A stretch of DNA of 64,000 bases from Streptomyces sp. Tue6028 (GTDB taxonomy: Bacteria > Actinomycetota > Actinomycetes > Streptomycetales > Streptomycetaceae): NCBI RefSeq assembly GCF_002300165.1, contig NZ_MLCE01000006.1, positions 124,001-188,000 of the forward strand, given 5' to 3'. The notes under the pieces are model-generated. The model was not told the DNA's origin. It searched no databases and worked only from the letters and a program-made list of their open reading frames with translations. A program made the translations under genes and the position numbers. Shown here piece by piece: positions 12,465 to 24,846 of the stretch; position 1 is the first letter of the stretch, and every line of letters begins with the position of its first letter.

Positions 12465-12680
12465 GCCGGGCACCCACCTGTAGTGGGCTCGCTGTACGCT
12501 CACCGGGCTGCAGGCCCGCCGGGCACACACCTGAAGTCGGCCCGCGCCGGGGGCGCGCTCGGGGTACAGGCCCGCCGGGCACCCACCCGCAGTCGCCCCG
12601 GGCCGGACGCGCACACGGCGTGCAGACCGTCGGGCGAGCACCGGTCGAGGGCCCCGGCGGACCACACGGACCGAGCCCGC
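12465..12680. repeat. Degenerate ~55-bp tandem repeat between HTH gene and priA
   Basis: Copies begin near 12465, 12518, 12574 and 12629 (periods 53, 56 and 55). Each starts with a form of GCCGGGCACCCACC and the first three then continue into (T/C)(G/A)(T/C)AGT-G-like and CAGGCCC-like segments. The fourth is the most degraded. Further right, two related segments (CGACCCGAACGGCCG and CGACCCGGACGGCCG) recur about 40 bases apart near 12724 and 12762. The 12396-12807 gap has no supportable gene: reading frames through it are low-complexity on both strands. Confidence 0.6.
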
Positions 12681-12807
12681 CTCCTGCCGCGGGGAACGCT
12701 CGTTGCGAGCGCCCGCTCCACGCCGACCCGAACGGCCGACACGAGCACCCACCCCACACCGACCCGGACGGCCGCGGCGACCGCCGACGCATCGCGCCGA
12801 GCGGCAC

Positions 12808-14955
12808 TCACCCGATGTCGAGCGGATCGATGCGGATCCGTATCGGTTCGCTCCCGCCGCGCGCCAACCGCGCCGCCTGCGCGGCCTTCAGCGCGGCCGC
12901 CAGCGCGGCTCCGCTCCCCGGCGGCACCCGCACGAGGACCCGCTCCCAGTGCTCCCCGGGCGGCGGCCCACCGGCCCGCCGAGGCCGCCCCGCCTCCGTA
13001 CCGGGCACCGGGACGGGCCCCAACACCTCGGCATCATGGGGCAGTTGGGCGGCCGTGAGGAACTCCGCCAACGCCTCCGGCGCACCGGACACCGCGGCCA
13101 TCCGCGACACCGGCGGGAAGCCCAGCTCGGCCCGCTCGGCAAGTTCCCGCACGGCGTGCCCGACGGGATCCCAGCGGACCAGTGCCTGTACCGGACGCAA
13201 CGTCGGCTCGGCGACGACCACCACGGTCCCGCCGACGCCCTGTGGACGGACGAGCGCCGCCGCTGCCAGCCAGCGCCGCAACGCGTCCTCGCCGGCCCGC
13301 AGATCGGGCCGCCCGAGCATGGCCCAGCCGTCCAGGAGCAGCGCGGCCGCGTACCCGCCCTCGGCCACCGGTTCGGCGCCCGGAGTGCTCACGACCAGGG
13401 CGGGCGCCTCGGAGACGGTGTCCAGCACCTGCTCCCGCCCGGACGTACGGACCGGGACGGCCGGGAAGGCCCGTCCCAGCTCCTCGGCGGTGCGCCGCGC
13501 CCCCACGATCTGTGCCCGCAGCCGGAAGCCTCCGCATTCGGGACAGTGCCAGGCGGGCTCGCCGCGCCCGCACCAGTCGCACCGCAGCTCCCCCGCGTCC
13601 TGCGCCTGGAGCGGCCCCGCGCAGTGCCGGCAGCGCGCGGGGGCCCGACACTGCGCGCAGGCCATCCGGGGTACGTAGCCGCGGCGCGGCACCTGCACCA
13701 GCACGGGGCCGTGCCGCAGGCCCTCCCTGACGGTCTGCCAGGCGAGCGTGGGCAGCCGGGCCGCGCGGGCCGCCTCGTCCCGCGCGAGGTCACCGTCGCC
13801 GACGGTCCGTACGAGGGGTGCCGTCGCACGGACCTGGTCGCGGTCCGCGACCAGTGGCAGCGCCCATCCGCTCTCGACGAGCTGCGCGGCCTCCACCGTG
13901 CAGCTCCAGCCGCCCAGCAGGAAGCCGCACCGGTCGCGCGAGGCCCGCAGCTCCAGCACCTCCCGGACGTGTGGGAAGGGGGCGTTGTCGTCGCTGTGTC
14001 CGGCGTCGCCGTCGTCCCAGACGACGACGAGCCCCAGGTTCCTCACGGGCGCGAACATGGCGGCGCGGGTGCCGACGACGGCCCGCACGGCCCCGCGCCG
14101 TACGGCGAGCCATTCGCGGTAGCGGCGCTCCTGCCCGGCGTCGGCCGTCAGCACGGCGTGCTGCCCCTCCCCCAGCAGTGCCGTCAGGGCGGCGTCGACG
14201 CGGGCGGCGGGCCGGCCCGCCGGTACGACGACCAGTGCCCCGCGCCCGGAGGCCAGCGTCGCCTGCACGGCCCGGGCGATCTCCTCGGCCCACTGGGGCC
14301 CGGGGAGCGCGGTCCACACGGCCCGTGGTGCACCGCCGGAGGCGAGGGAGGCGAGGAAGTCCGGCCCGCGGCCGTACCGCTGCCAGGTGCCCGGGGCGGG
14401 CGCCGGGGGCGGAGGCGGTGCGGGGGTGGACTCCCGGGCCTCGGCCCGCGCGTGCCGGGGCGGGACGGCGAGTTGCAGCACATCGGCGAGGGAGCCGGCG
14501 TAGCGGTCGGCGACGGCCCGGGCGAGCCCCAGCAGTTCGGGGTCCAGGACGGGTTCGGGCGACACGACCTGCGCGAGCGCGGCCAGCGGCCCGCTGTAGT
14601 CGGACTCGGCGATCCGCTCGACGACGAACCCGTCGATGAGTCCGCCGCCCTCACGGCGCCCGTCGCGGACATTGCGGCCGCCGGCGCCGAACCTGACCCG
14701 GACCCGGACGCCCGGCTGCGCGGCCTCGTCGAGCTCCTCGGGCACCGCGTAGTCGAAGTACCGGTCGAGATGCAGCACGCCCTTGTCGACCAGCACCCGC
14801 GCCACCGGCAGCTCCTTGGCCAGCGCGGCCCCCCGCCAGGTACGCGGCTTGGCCTTCGGTGCCTTGGCCTTGCGCACGGCCTCCCGGATCAGCGCGAGCT
14901 GCTCGGGCGGCGCACTCTCCGCGCCGCCTTCCCCCTGACCGTTCTCGCTGCTCAC
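12808..14955 (-). CDS. priA: Primosomal protein N' (PriA), helicase motifs degenerate
   Basis: A 715-residue replication-restart protein that recognises forked DNA and helps reload the replisome. The N-terminal 3' DNA-binding domain is clear (VLVDKGVLHLDRYFDYAVPEEL, PGVRVRVRFG). The zinc-binding region has eight cysteines in pairs: CAQC, CRHC, CDWC, CPEC. In contrast, the helicase motifs are missing. No GxGKT Walker A is visible, and the DEEH box position reads VVWDDGDAG. Actinobacterial PriA proteins are generally annotated as lacking detectable helicase domains, and this one fits. GTG 14955 is preferred because GGTAGG lies 9 bases upstream; GTG 14985 would add ten residues without a ribosome site. 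It is convergent with the HTH gene. Confidence 0.93.
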   Translation of the reverse strand: MSSENGQGEGGAESAPPEQLALIREAVRKAKAPKAKPRTWRGAALAKELPVARVLVDKGVLHLDRYFDYAVPEELDEAAQPGVRVRVRFGAGGRNVRDGRREGGGLIDGFVVERIAESDYSGPLAALAQVVSPEPVLDPELLGLARAVADRYAGSLADVLQLAVPPRHARAEARESTPAPPPPPAPAPGTWQRYGRGPDFLASLASGGAPRAVWTALPGPQWAEEIARAVQATLASGRGALVVVPAGRPAARVDAALTALLGEGQHAVLTADAGQERRYREWLAVRRGAVRAVVGTRAAMFAPVRNLGLVVVWDDGDAGHSDDNAPFPHVREVLELRASRDRCGFLLGGWSCTVEAAQLVESGWALPLVADRDQVRATAPLVRTVGDGDLARDEAARAARLPTLAWQTVREGLRHGPVLVQVPRRGYVPRMACAQCRAPARCRHCAGPLQAQDAGELRCDWCGRGEPAWHCPECGGFRLRAQIVGARRTAEELGRAFPAVPVRTSGREQVLDTVSEAPALVVSTPGAEPVAEGGYAAALLLDGWAMLGRPDLRAGEDALRRWLAAAALVRPQGVGGTVVVVAEPTLRPVQALVRWDPVGHAVRELAERAELGFPPVSRMAAVSGAPEALAEFLTAAQLPHDAEVLGPVPVPGTEAGRPRRAGGPPPGEHWERVLVRVPPGSGAALAAALKAAQAARLARGGSEPIRIRIDPLDIG

Positions 14956-15074
14956 AGCAGCATTCCTACCAGACCCCACTGACACGGGACGGCCGTCCCG
15001 GCCCCCACCGGCACGGGCCCGGAGCCCGAGCCCCGCGACCCGGGCCGGCCGGACACCGGTCCCGTCACGAACAC

Positions 15075-15110
15075 CGAGGCCCGGCTCCCCCGAAGGGCAG
15101 CCGGGCCTCG
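15075..15110 (-). terminator. Terminator downstream of metK
   Basis: A perfect 12-bp stem (15075-15086 with 15099-15110, arm CGAGGCCCGGCT) with a 12-base loop sits 20 bases after the metK stop. It should isolate metK from priA. Confidence 0.75.
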
Positions 15111-15129
15111 TGACAGTACCGGTCGGACC

Positions 15130-16338
15130 TTACAGACCCGCGGCCCGGCGCAGCGCGTCCACGCGGTCCGTGCGCTCCCAGGTGAAGTCGGGGAGCTCGC
15201 GGCCGAAGTGGCCGTACGCGGCCGTCTGCGAGTAGATCGGGCGCAGCAGGTCGAGGTCGCGGATGATGGCCGCCGGGCGGAGGTCGAAGACCTCGCTGAT
15301 GGCGGTCTCGATCTTCTCGGCCTCGACCTTGGCGGTGCCGAAGGTCTCGACGAAGAGGCCGACGGGCTCGGCCTTGCCGATCGCGTAGGCGACCTGGACC
15401 TCGCAGCGGGAGGCGAGGCCCGCGGCGACGACGTTCTTCGCGACCCAGCGCATGGCGTAGGCGGCGGAGCGGTCGACCTTGGACGGGTCCTTGCCGGAGA
15501 AGGCGCCGCCGCCGTGGCGGGCCATGCCGCCGTACGTGTCGATGATGATCTTGCGGCCGGTGAGGCCGGCGTCACCCATCGGGCCGCCGATCTCGAAGCG
15601 ACCGGTCGGATTGACCAGCAGGCGGTAGCCCTCGGTCTCCAGCTTGATGCCGTCGTCCAGCAGCGCCTTCAGCTCCGGCTCGACCACGAACTCGCGGATG
15701 TCGGGGGCCAGGAGCGAGTCCAGGTCGATGTCGCTCGCGTGCTGCGAGGAGACGACGACCGTGTCCAGACGGACCGCCTTGTCGCCGTCGTACTCGATGG
15801 TGACCTGGGTCTTGCCGTCGGGGCGGAGGTAGGGGATGGTGCCGTTCTTGCGGACCTCGGACAGGCGCCGCGAGAGCCGGTGCGCCAGGTGGATCGGAAG
15901 CGGCATCAGGTTCGGCGTCTCGTCGGTCGCGTAACCGAACATCAGACCCTGGTCGCCGGCGCCCTGCTTGTCCAGCTCGTCCTCGTCGCCCTCGACCCGG
16001 GACTCGTACGCCGTGTCGACACCCTGCGCGATGTCCGGGGACTGCGAGCCGATCGACACCGAGACGCCGCAGGAGGCTCCGTCGAAGCCCTTCTTGGACG
16101 AGTCGTAGCCGATCTCGAGGATCTTGTCGCGCACCAGCTGCGCGATCGGCGCGTACGCCTTGGTCGTGACCTCGCCGGCCACGTGCACCAGGCCGGTCGT
16201 GATCAGCGTCTCCACGGCGACGCGGGACGTGGGGTCCTCGCGCAGGAGCGCATCGAGAATGGTGTCGCTGATCTGGTCAGCGATCTTGTCGGGGTGACCT
16301 TCGGTCACGGACTCCGAGGTGAACAGGCGACGGGACAC
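15130..16338 (-). CDS. metK: S-adenosylmethionine synthetase
   Basis: A 402-residue cytoplasmic enzyme making S-adenosylmethionine from methionine and ATP. Signature motifs are intact: the N-terminal [25 protein letters not shown] for ATP binding, and [19 protein letters not shown] as the phosphate-binding P-loop near residue 270. The start is GTG at 16338 ([18 protein letters not shown]), with AGGGAG about five bases upstream. A longer in-frame extension upstream has no family similarity. SAM is the methyl donor for rsmB and others in the window and is known to influence antibiotic production in Streptomyces. No SAM riboswitch was recognised in the roughly 240-base space before the gene. Confidence 0.98.
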   Translation of the reverse strand: MSRRLFTSESVTEGHPDKIADQISDTILDALLREDPTSRVAVETLITTGLVHVAGEVTTKAYAPIAQLVRDKILEIGYDSSKKGFDGASCGVSVSIGSQSPDIAQGVDTAYESRVEGDEDELDKQGAGDQGLMFGYATDETPNLMPLPIHLAHRLSRRLSEVRKNGTIPYLRPDGKTQVTIEYDGDKAVRLDTVVVSSQHASDIDLDSLLAPDIREFVVEPELKALLDDGIKLETEGYRLLVNPTGRFEIGGPMGDAGLTGRKIIIDTYGGMARHGGGAFSGKDPSKVDRSAAYAMRWVAKNVVAAGLASRCEVQVAYAIGKAEPVGLFVETFGTAKVEAEKIETAISEVFDLRPAAIIRDLDLLRPIYSQTAAYGHFGRELPDFTWERTDRVDALRRAAGL

Positions 16339-16418
16339 AACGCTCCCTGTGGTTGCAGCGGCTGCTGGCTGATCATTGGTGGACGGGACGGGGGCTGCGC
16401 CCGGCGTCGTCCGAGAAC

Positions 16419-16424
16419 AGTTTA
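16419..16424 (-). promoter_or_regulatory. Candidate -10 element for metK
   Basis: TAAACT on the minus strand fits the Streptomyces principal-sigma -10 pattern TAnnnT and lies about 80 bases before the metK start. No convincing -35 was found, so this is tentative. Confidence 0.25.
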
Positions 16425-16578
16425 TCTGTCGTGCCCACCGGCAGGTCCCCCTGTCTCGCTTGTCGGAAGCGCTGTGACCTGCGGCACGGGCATTCTGCGC
16501 CATGGCGATCCGCCTCCGCCAGGGCCACCGCACCTGTTTTTGCGCGCCGGGAGGCATCTGCCGGGACGGGTGAGAAAG

Positions 16579-17781
16579 CTACTCCAATCGGCGCGTCACG
16601 AGGTCCCACACGGTATCGGCCAGCGCTTCCTTGGGCCCGTGGGCCACCGGGGTCTCGCTGCCGTCGGCTCCGAGCACGACGGCCTCGTTCTCCTCGGAGC
16701 CGAAGGTCTTGCGCTCGCCCACCTCGTTCACCACGAGGAAGTCGCAGCCCTTGCGCTCCAGCTTCTTCCGGCCGTTCGCGAGGACGTCGTCCGTCTCGGC
16801 GGCGAAGCCGACCACGACCTGGCCGGGGCGGGCCCGCGTGGCGGAGATCTCCGCGAGGATGTCGGGGTTGCGGACCAGGGCGACGGGCTCGGGCTCCTGG
16901 CCGTCCTTCTTCTTGATCTTCCCCGCCGCGTACGCCGCCGGGCGGAAGTCGGCGACCGCCGCCGCCATCACGACGACGTCGGCGTCCGGGGCCGCCTTCA
17001 GCACGGCCTCGCGCAGCTGTACGGCGGTGCCGACCTGGACGACGTCCACGCCCGCGGGGTCCGGCATGCCGGTGTTCGCGGCGATCAGCGTGACCCGGGC
17101 TCCGCGCGCGGCGGCGGTGCGGGCGAGGGCGTACCCCTGCTTGCCGGAGGAACGGTTGCCGAGGAAGCGGACCGGGTCGAGGGGTTCGCGGGTGCCGCCC
17201 GCGCTGACGACGACATGCCGTCCGGCGAGGTCGGGCTCCGTCACGCCGCGGGCCAGCACCCGACGGCAGACCTCGAAGATCTCCGCGGGCTCGGGCAGCC
17301 GCCCCTTGCCGGTGTCGACGCCGGTCAGCCGCCCGACCGCGGGTTCGACGACGACGGCGCCGCGGCGGCGGAGCGTCGCCACGTTCTCCTGGGTGGCGGG
17401 GTGTTCCCACATCTCCGTGTGCATGGCGGGCGCGAAGACGACCGGGCAGCGGGCGGTGAGCAGGGTGTTGGTCAGGAGGTCGTCGGCCAGGCCGTGGGCC
17501 GCCTTGGCGAGCGTGTCGGCCGTCGCGGGGGCCACCACGACGAGATCGGCCTGCTGTCCGATGCGGACGTGCGGGACCTCGTGGACGTCCGACCAGACCT
17601 CGGTGGACACGGGGTGGCCGGAGAGGGCGGACCAGGTGGCGGCGCCGACGAAGTGCAGCGCGGACGCGGTGGGCACGACACGTACGTCATGACCGGACTC
17701 CGTCAGCTGTCGCAGCAGCTCACACGCCTTGTAGGCGGCGATGCCGCCGCTGACCCCCAGAACGACCTTCGGCTTGTCCAC
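16579..17781 (-). CDS. coaBC: Bifunctional phosphopantothenoylcysteine decarboxylase / phosphopantothenate-cysteine ligase
   Basis: A 400-residue fused enzyme for two coenzyme A steps: joining cysteine to 4'-phosphopantothenate (CoaB) and decarboxylating the product (CoaC, FMN-dependent). The N-terminal flavoprotein half starts KVVLGVSGGIAAYKACELLR and has VVVAPATADTLAKAAHGLADD and PAMHTEMW. In the substrate flap, the position of the Cys seen in E. coli Dfp reads GRLTGVDTGKGRL, with no Cys. The CoaB half starts at about residue 185 with HVVVSAGGTREPLDPVRFLG, followed by NRSSGKQGYALA and, further on, DFLVVNEVG. GTG 17781 is preceded by GGGGAGG. It lies after rpoZ with a hairpin between. Confidence 0.96.
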   Translation of the reverse strand: MDKPKVVLGVSGGIAAYKACELLRQLTESGHDVRVVPTASALHFVGAATWSALSGHPVSTEVWSDVHEVPHVRIGQQADLVVVAPATADTLAKAAHGLADDLLTNTLLTARCPVVFAPAMHTEMWEHPATQENVATLRRRGAVVVEPAVGRLTGVDTGKGRLPEPAEIFEVCRRVLARGVTEPDLAGRHVVVSAGGTREPLDPVRFLGNRSSGKQGYALARTAAARGARVTLIAANTGMPDPAGVDVVQVGTAVQLREAVLKAAPDADVVVMAAAVADFRPAAYAAGKIKKKDGQEPEPVALVRNPDILAEISATRARPGQVVVGFAAETDDVLANGRKKLERKGCDFLVVNEVGERKTFGSEENEAVVLGADGSETPVAHGPKEALADTVWDLVTRRLE

Positions 17782-17822
17782 CGGGCCTCCCCACACTCGA
17801 CTACGTACAACCCCATGACACA

Positions 17823-17857
17823 CCACAGGCCCGACAGTCGCGCTGCCGGGCCTGTGG
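17823..17857 (-). terminator. Hairpin between rpoZ and coaBC
   Basis: A 15-bp stem with one wobble (17823-17837 with 17843-17857) and a 5-base loop follows rpoZ and precedes coaBC. It probably reduces readthrough from the gmk-rpoZ unit. Confidence 0.65.
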
Positions 17858-17906
17858 AAAAGACTTCTGCAATCTGCAGATCTTGCTTACGGTGTGAGAT
17901 TGCCGA

Positions 17907-18176
17907 CTACGCCGGGCCCTCGATGGCCTCGGAGGTCAGCAGACCCGCGTTGATCTCGCGCAGGGAGATCGAGAGCGGCTTCTCGTGGACGTGGGTGTCG
18001 ACGAGCGGACCGACGTACTCGAGGAGGCCCTCGCCGAGCTGCGAGTAGTACGCGTTGATCTGGCGGGCACGCTTGGCCGCGTAGATCACGAGGCTGTACT
18101 TCGAGTCGGTGGCCTCAAGGAGCTCGTCGATCGGAGGGTTGATGATGCCCTCGGGCGCGGTGATGGAAGAGGACAC
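17907..18176 (-). CDS. rpoZ: RNA polymerase omega subunit
   Basis: An 89-residue small subunit that helps assemble the beta' subunit of RNA polymerase and forms part of a ppGpp site in many bacteria. It contains the conserved core [20 protein letters not shown] followed by AAKRARQIN. The C-terminal part ([14 protein letters not shown]) is typical of actinobacterial omega. The start is GTG at 18176. It lies 37 bases after gmk in the common gmk-rpoZ arrangement, ahead of coaBC. In S. coelicolor this neighbourhood (sIHF, gmk, rpoZ, coaBC, metK) has the same order as far as I recall. Confidence 0.97.
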   Translation of the reverse strand: MSSSITAPEGIINPPIDELLEATDSKYSLVIYAAKRARQINAYYSQLGEGLLEYVGPLVDTHVHEKPLSISLREINAGLLTSEAIEGPA

Positions 18177-18213
18177 GCTCTGCCTTCCGAAAGGTGGGAT
18201 TGATCAGTGAAGA

Positions 18214-18771
18214 TCACACAACGTCCATCAAGGCTAGCAGCTCGCGCGCCACGTCCTCGACGGAGGTGTTGACCAGGGTGACATCGAACTCCGGCTCGGC
18301 CGCCAGCTCGATCTTGGCGGCTTCCAGGCGGCGCTCGATCACCTCGGGCGGTTCCGTGCCCCGCCCGGTGAGCCTGCGCACCAGCTCCTCCCAGGAGGGC
18401 GGAGCCAGGAACACGAGCAGAGCCTCCGGCATGGACTCGCGAACCTGACGTGCGCCCTGGAGGTCGATCTCCAGGAGGACCGGCACGCCGGCCTCCAGGT
18501 GCTCCAGGACGGCCGCACGCGGCGTCCCGTAGCGATTGCCGGCGAATTCGGCCCACTCCAGCAGCTCACCGTTGGCGATGAGCTTGTCCATCTCCTCGTC
18601 GGAGACGAAGAAGTAGTGGACTCCGTGCTTCTCACCGGGGCGCGGCTTGCGTGTCGTCGCCGACACGGAGAGCCAGACCTCGGGGTGTTCCTTGCGCATA
18701 TGGGCGACGACCGTGCTCTTGCCGACCCCGGAGGGGCCGGAGAGCACGGTCAGCCGCGGACGTTCACTCAT
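18214..18771 (-). CDS. gmk: Guanylate kinase
   Basis: A 185-residue enzyme that phosphorylates GMP to GDP with ATP. The P-loop GPSGVGKST is at residues 12-20. The GMP-binding region follows with [14 protein letters not shown] and [14 protein letters not shown], then [10 protein letters not shown], and [13 protein letters not shown] is the Walker B-like segment. The start chosen is ATG at 18771 ([15 protein letters not shown]), although its ribosome site is poor. Upstream in-frame sequence is not family-like. It follows the sIHF gene by 37 bases and precedes rpoZ, suggesting co-transcription. Confidence 0.97.
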   Translation of the reverse strand: MSERPRLTVLSGPSGVGKSTVVAHMRKEHPEVWLSVSATTRKPRPGEKHGVHYFFVSDEEMDKLIANGELLEWAEFAGNRYGTPRAAVLEHLEAGVPVLLEIDLQGARQVRESMPEALLVFLAPPSWEELVRRLTGRGTEPPEVIERRLEAAKIELAAEPEFDVTLVNTSVEDVARELLALMDVV

Positions 18772-18808
18772 GCAGCGATTATTCCAGCAATCCCGGAGTG
18801 CCCAGGAC

Positions 18809-19132
18809 TCAGGCGCCGGAGCCGCCGAACTCGCGCTCCAGGGAGGCGATCTGGTTCGAGCCGAGGCCACGCACGCGGCGGCTCTCGGAGATCCCGAGTC
18901 GCTCCATGATCTGCTTGGCGCGGACCTTGCCCACGCCCGGCAGGGACTCAAGGAGGGCGGAGACCTTCATCTTGCCGATGACGTCGTTCTCCTGGCCCTG
19001 CTTGATGACCTCGTGAAGAGAGGCGCCGGAGTGCTTGAGTCGATTCTTGACCTCGGCCCGCTCCCGGCGAGCCGCGGCGGCCTTTTCGAGCGCGGCTGCG
19101 CGCTGTTCAGGGGTAAGGGGCGGAAGAGCCAC
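18809..19132 (-). CDS. sihf: Streptomyces integration host factor, sIHF
   Basis: A 107-residue nucleoid-associated DNA-binding protein specific to Actinobacteria, unrelated in fold to E. coli IHF. In S. coelicolor it affects chromosome compaction, sporulation and antibiotic production. The sequence begins [19 protein letters not shown]. An N-terminal helix is followed by a helix-two-turn-helix DNA-binding domain containing [18 protein letters not shown] and [18 protein letters not shown]. It is nearly identical to the known protein as I remember it. GTG at 19132 is the accepted start. GAGGT lies about ten bases upstream, so a longer frame back to 19195 is not needed. It heads a unit with gmk and rpoZ. 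Confidence 0.96.
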   Translation of the reverse strand: MALPPLTPEQRAAALEKAAAARRERAEVKNRLKHSGASLHEVIKQGQENDVIGKMKVSALLESLPGVGKVRAKQIMERLGISESRRVRGLGSNQIASLEREFGGSGA

Positions 19133-19219
19133 GCCTACGTCACCTCGGATGTCGAACTGTCGGATACGGACCGGTGAGGAACCTAGTCGCCCCACACCTG
19201 GGGAGCTACGAGCAACACG

Positions 19220-19288
19220 CTTGCCCGTTCTCCCCCACTGCCTTGAAGCGTGGGAGGTGCCCCCACTCGACGGAGACTAGCGGGCAAG
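19220..19288. repeat. REP-like intergenic palindromic element
   Basis: An outer 8-bp stem (CTTGCCCG 19220-19227 with CGGGCAAG 19281-19288) encloses an inner segment, 19230-19265. On the minus strand the inner segment reads GTGGGGGCACCTCCCAC then GTGGGGGAG. I recognise the GTGGGGGCACCTCCC...GGGGGAG pattern as one found many times between genes in Streptomyces genomes. It sits about 90-155 bases before the sIHF start. Confidence 0.55.
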
Positions 19289-19439
19289 TGCGCCAGAGTC
19301 AGCGAGAACAGCGGAAAAGTCCTGGTCAGCCTCCCTGGAGCCAGACATTTCCGACATACTGCCCCGGATTTGAGAATGTATTCAGACTCAAGGCGCTCCG
19401 CGGACACTCATCGGAGGACTGCAGATCGAGGGTCGGAGT

Positions 19440-19471
19440 GCTCGCCGGACCGTCCCGGCGGTCCGGCGAGC
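19440..19471 (-). terminator. Terminator of the pyr operon (after pyrF)
   Basis: A perfect 12-bp stem (19440-19451 with 19460-19471, arm GCTCGCCGGACC) with an 8-base loop sits 16 bases past the pyrF stop. It marks the end of the pyrimidine operon. Confidence 0.8.
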
Positions 19472-19486
19472 GGCCGGCGAAGGCCC

Positions 19487-20329
19487 TCAGGCGGCCTCGA
19501 CGGCGGCCCTGATCTCCTCAGCGAAACGCTCCGCGGCCTCCCGCAGCGCGACGACGTCGGGACCGTGACGCAGAACACCCCGGCTCACGTTCGGGACGAC
19601 GTTGCGCACGGCCGCTCCGAAGACACCCGCCAGATCGCCCGCCGTCGCCCCCTGGGCGCCGATCCCGGGCGCGAGGAGAGGGCCGTTGATGTCGAGGTCG
19701 TAGGAGGACAGATCACCGAGCGTGGCACCGACCACGGCGCCGAAGGAGCCGAGCGGCGACTCCCCCGCGTTCTCGGCGGCCAGGTGCCCGAGCACGGTCG
19801 CCCCGACGTTCCGGCCGTCGGCACGGACGGCGTGCTGGACCTCGCCGCCCTCCGGGTTGGACGTCAGCGCGAGCACGAAGAGCCCGGCGCCGCTCTCGCG
19901 GGCCAGTTCCACCGCGGGCTTCAGCGAGCCGTAGCCGAGATACGGCGAGACGGTCAGCGCGTCCGAGAAGAGCGGCGCGTCCTTGCGCAGGAAGGTCTCC
20001 GCGTACGCGGCCATGGTCGAGCCGATGTCGCCGCGCTTGGCGTCCATGACGACCAGGGCGCCGGCCGCACGGGCCTCCTCGACCGACTTCTCCAGCACCG
20101 CGATCCCGCGTGAGCCGAAGCGCTCGAAGAACGCGCTCTGCGGCTTGAGGACCGCCACCCGGTCGGCCAGCGCCTCCACCACGGTGCGGCTGAAGCGCTC
20201 CAGGCCCGCGATGTCGTCGCCGAGGCCCCAGTCGGTGAGCAGGGACGCGTGCGGGTCGATGCCCACGCACAGGGGCCCGCGCTCGTCCATCGCGCGGCGC
20301 AGTCGTGCGCCGAAGGGTTCCAGGCTCAT
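19487..20329 (-). CDS. pyrF: Orotidine 5'-phosphate decarboxylase
   Basis: A 280-residue enzyme that decarboxylates OMP to UMP, the last step of de novo pyrimidine synthesis. It belongs to the longer type 2 group found in Actinobacteria. Marks are [11 protein letters not shown] near the N-terminus, [15 protein letters not shown], and the catalytic Lys-Asp tetrad in [14 protein letters not shown]. Further on are [10 protein letters not shown] and the phosphate-binding [10 protein letters not shown]. Its ATG overlaps the pyrD stop by four bases (ATGA). It is the last gene of the operon and is followed by a strong hairpin. Confidence 0.97.
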   Translation of the reverse strand: MSLEPFGARLRRAMDERGPLCVGIDPHASLLTDWGLGDDIAGLERFSRTVVEALADRVAVLKPQSAFFERFGSRGIAVLEKSVEEARAAGALVVMDAKRGDIGSTMAAYAETFLRKDAPLFSDALTVSPYLGYGSLKPAVELARESGAGLFVLALTSNPEGGEVQHAVRADGRNVGATVLGHLAAENAGESPLGSFGAVVGATLGDLSSYDLDINGPLLAPGIGAQGATAGDLAGVFGAAVRNVVPNVSRGVLRHGPDVVALREAAERFAEEIRAAVEAA

Positions 20330-21432
20330 GCGGACTTCCTCACGTCGGCGCCGACCGCGTCGGCGAGGGTGGCGTACGGGCTCGTACGAAGGCGCGCGGC
20401 GAGCCCCTTGTGGATGGCGCGGCCCCAGAAGGGACCCTCGTAGATGAAGGCGCTGTAGCCCTGGACCAGCGTGGCGCCGGCCAGGATGCGCTGCCAGGCG
20501 TCCTCGGCGTTCTCGATGCCGCCGACGCCCACCAGGGTGATCCGGTCGCCCACGCGCGCGTAGAGGCGGCGCAGGACCTCCAGGGAGCGCGCCTTCAGGG
20601 GCGCTCCGGAGAGGCCGCCGGTCTCCTTGACCAGGGAGGCGTCGGACTTCAGACCGAGGCCCTCGCGCGCGATGGTGGTGTTGGTCGCGATGATGCCGTC
20701 CAGTCCGAGCTCCACTGCGAGGTCGGCGACCGCGTCGACGTCCTCGTCGGCGAGGTCGGGAGCGATCTTGACCAGGAGCGGCACGCGGCGGCCGGTGACC
20801 GAGCGGTCGGCGGCCTCGCGCACGGCGCTCAGCAGCGGGCGCAGTGCCTCGGTCGCCTGGAGATTGCGCAGACCGGGTGTGTTCGGGGAGCTGACGTTGA
20901 CGACGAGGTAGTCGGCGTGCCGGGCCAGTCGCTCGGTCGACTTCACGTAGTCGCCGACGGCCTCCTCCTCGGGGACGACCTTGGTCTTGCCGATGTTGAC
21001 GCCGACGACCGTCCTGAAGACGGGCGTGCGGGCGGCCAGGCGCTCGGAGACGGCCGCGGAGCCCTCGTTGTTGAACCCCATGCGGTTGATCAGTGCCCGG
21101 TCCTCGACGAGGCGGAACAGCCTCTTCTTGGGGTTGCCGGGCTGCGGCTCCCCCGTCACGGTGCCGATCTCGATGTGGTCGAAGCCCAGCATCGACATGC
21201 CGTCGATGGCGACGGCGTTCTTGTCGAAGCCGGCCGCCAGCCCGAAGGGGCCGTGCATGCGCAGGCCGAACGCCTCCGTGCGCAGTTCCTCGTGGCGGGG
21301 CGCCAGCGCCGCCGCGACGAACGTCCGCAGCACCGGGACGCGGGCGGCCAGACGGATCCAGCGGAAGGCGAGGTGGTGGGCCTGCTCGGGGTCCATCCGT
21401 TTGAAAACCAGACGGAAGAAAAGCTTGTACAT
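20326..21432 (-). CDS. pyrD: Quinone-dependent dihydroorotate dehydrogenase (class 2)
   Basis: A 368-residue FMN enzyme that oxidises dihydroorotate to orotate and passes electrons to menaquinone at the membrane. The N-terminal amphipathic helices typical of class 2 enzymes are present ([23 protein letters not shown]). The FMN barrel shows [40 protein letters not shown] and [13 protein letters not shown], the last holding the catalytic Ser. [12 protein letters not shown] and [12 protein letters not shown] bind the FMN phosphate. It is separated from carB by 105 bases containing a strong hairpin, and overlaps pyrF by four bases. Confidence 0.97.
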   Translation of the reverse strand: MYKLFFRLVFKRMDPEQAHHLAFRWIRLAARVPVLRTFVAAALAPRHEELRTEAFGLRMHGPFGLAAGFDKNAVAIDGMSMLGFDHIEIGTVTGEPQPGNPKKRLFRLVEDRALINRMGFNNEGSAAVSERLAARTPVFRTVVGVNIGKTKVVPEEEAVGDYVKSTERLARHADYLVVNVSSPNTPGLRNLQATEALRPLLSAVREAADRSVTGRRVPLLVKIAPDLADEDVDAVADLAVELGLDGIIATNTTIAREGLGLKSDASLVKETGGLSGAPLKARSLEVLRRLYARVGDRITLVGVGGIENAEDAWQRILAGATLVQGYSAFIYEGPFWGRAIHKGLAARLRTSPYATLADAVGADVRKSA

Positions 21433-21500
21433 CTCTGTGTCCTCGTCAGACGTGCCCTCGTGAGACCCGTGGACCGGGACCTCATGAGGAGCCTCATGAA

Positions 21501-21530
21501 GAGGGGGACACCGTTTCCGGTGTCCCCCTC
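21501..21530 (-). terminator. Hairpin inside the pyr operon, between carB and pyrD
   Basis: A perfect 13-bp stem (21501-21513 with 21518-21530, arm GAGGGGGACACCG) with a 4-base loop starts 8 bases past the carB stop. It has terminator form but no U-run. It may be a partial terminator that lowers pyrD-pyrF expression, or an mRNA-stability element. Confidence 0.6.
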
Positions 21531-21537
21531 GGGGCTG

Positions 21538-24838
<3,301 letters not shown>

Positions 24839-24846
<8 letters not shown>

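Noticed and set aside
12465..12680. CRISPR array
   Set aside because: The repeats are contiguous and degenerate, without unique spacers, and no cas genes are nearby.
16339..16578. A possible SAM riboswitch upstream of metK
   Set aside because: No SAM-I, SAM-II or SAM-IV core could be matched by eye; only a weak -10 was noted.
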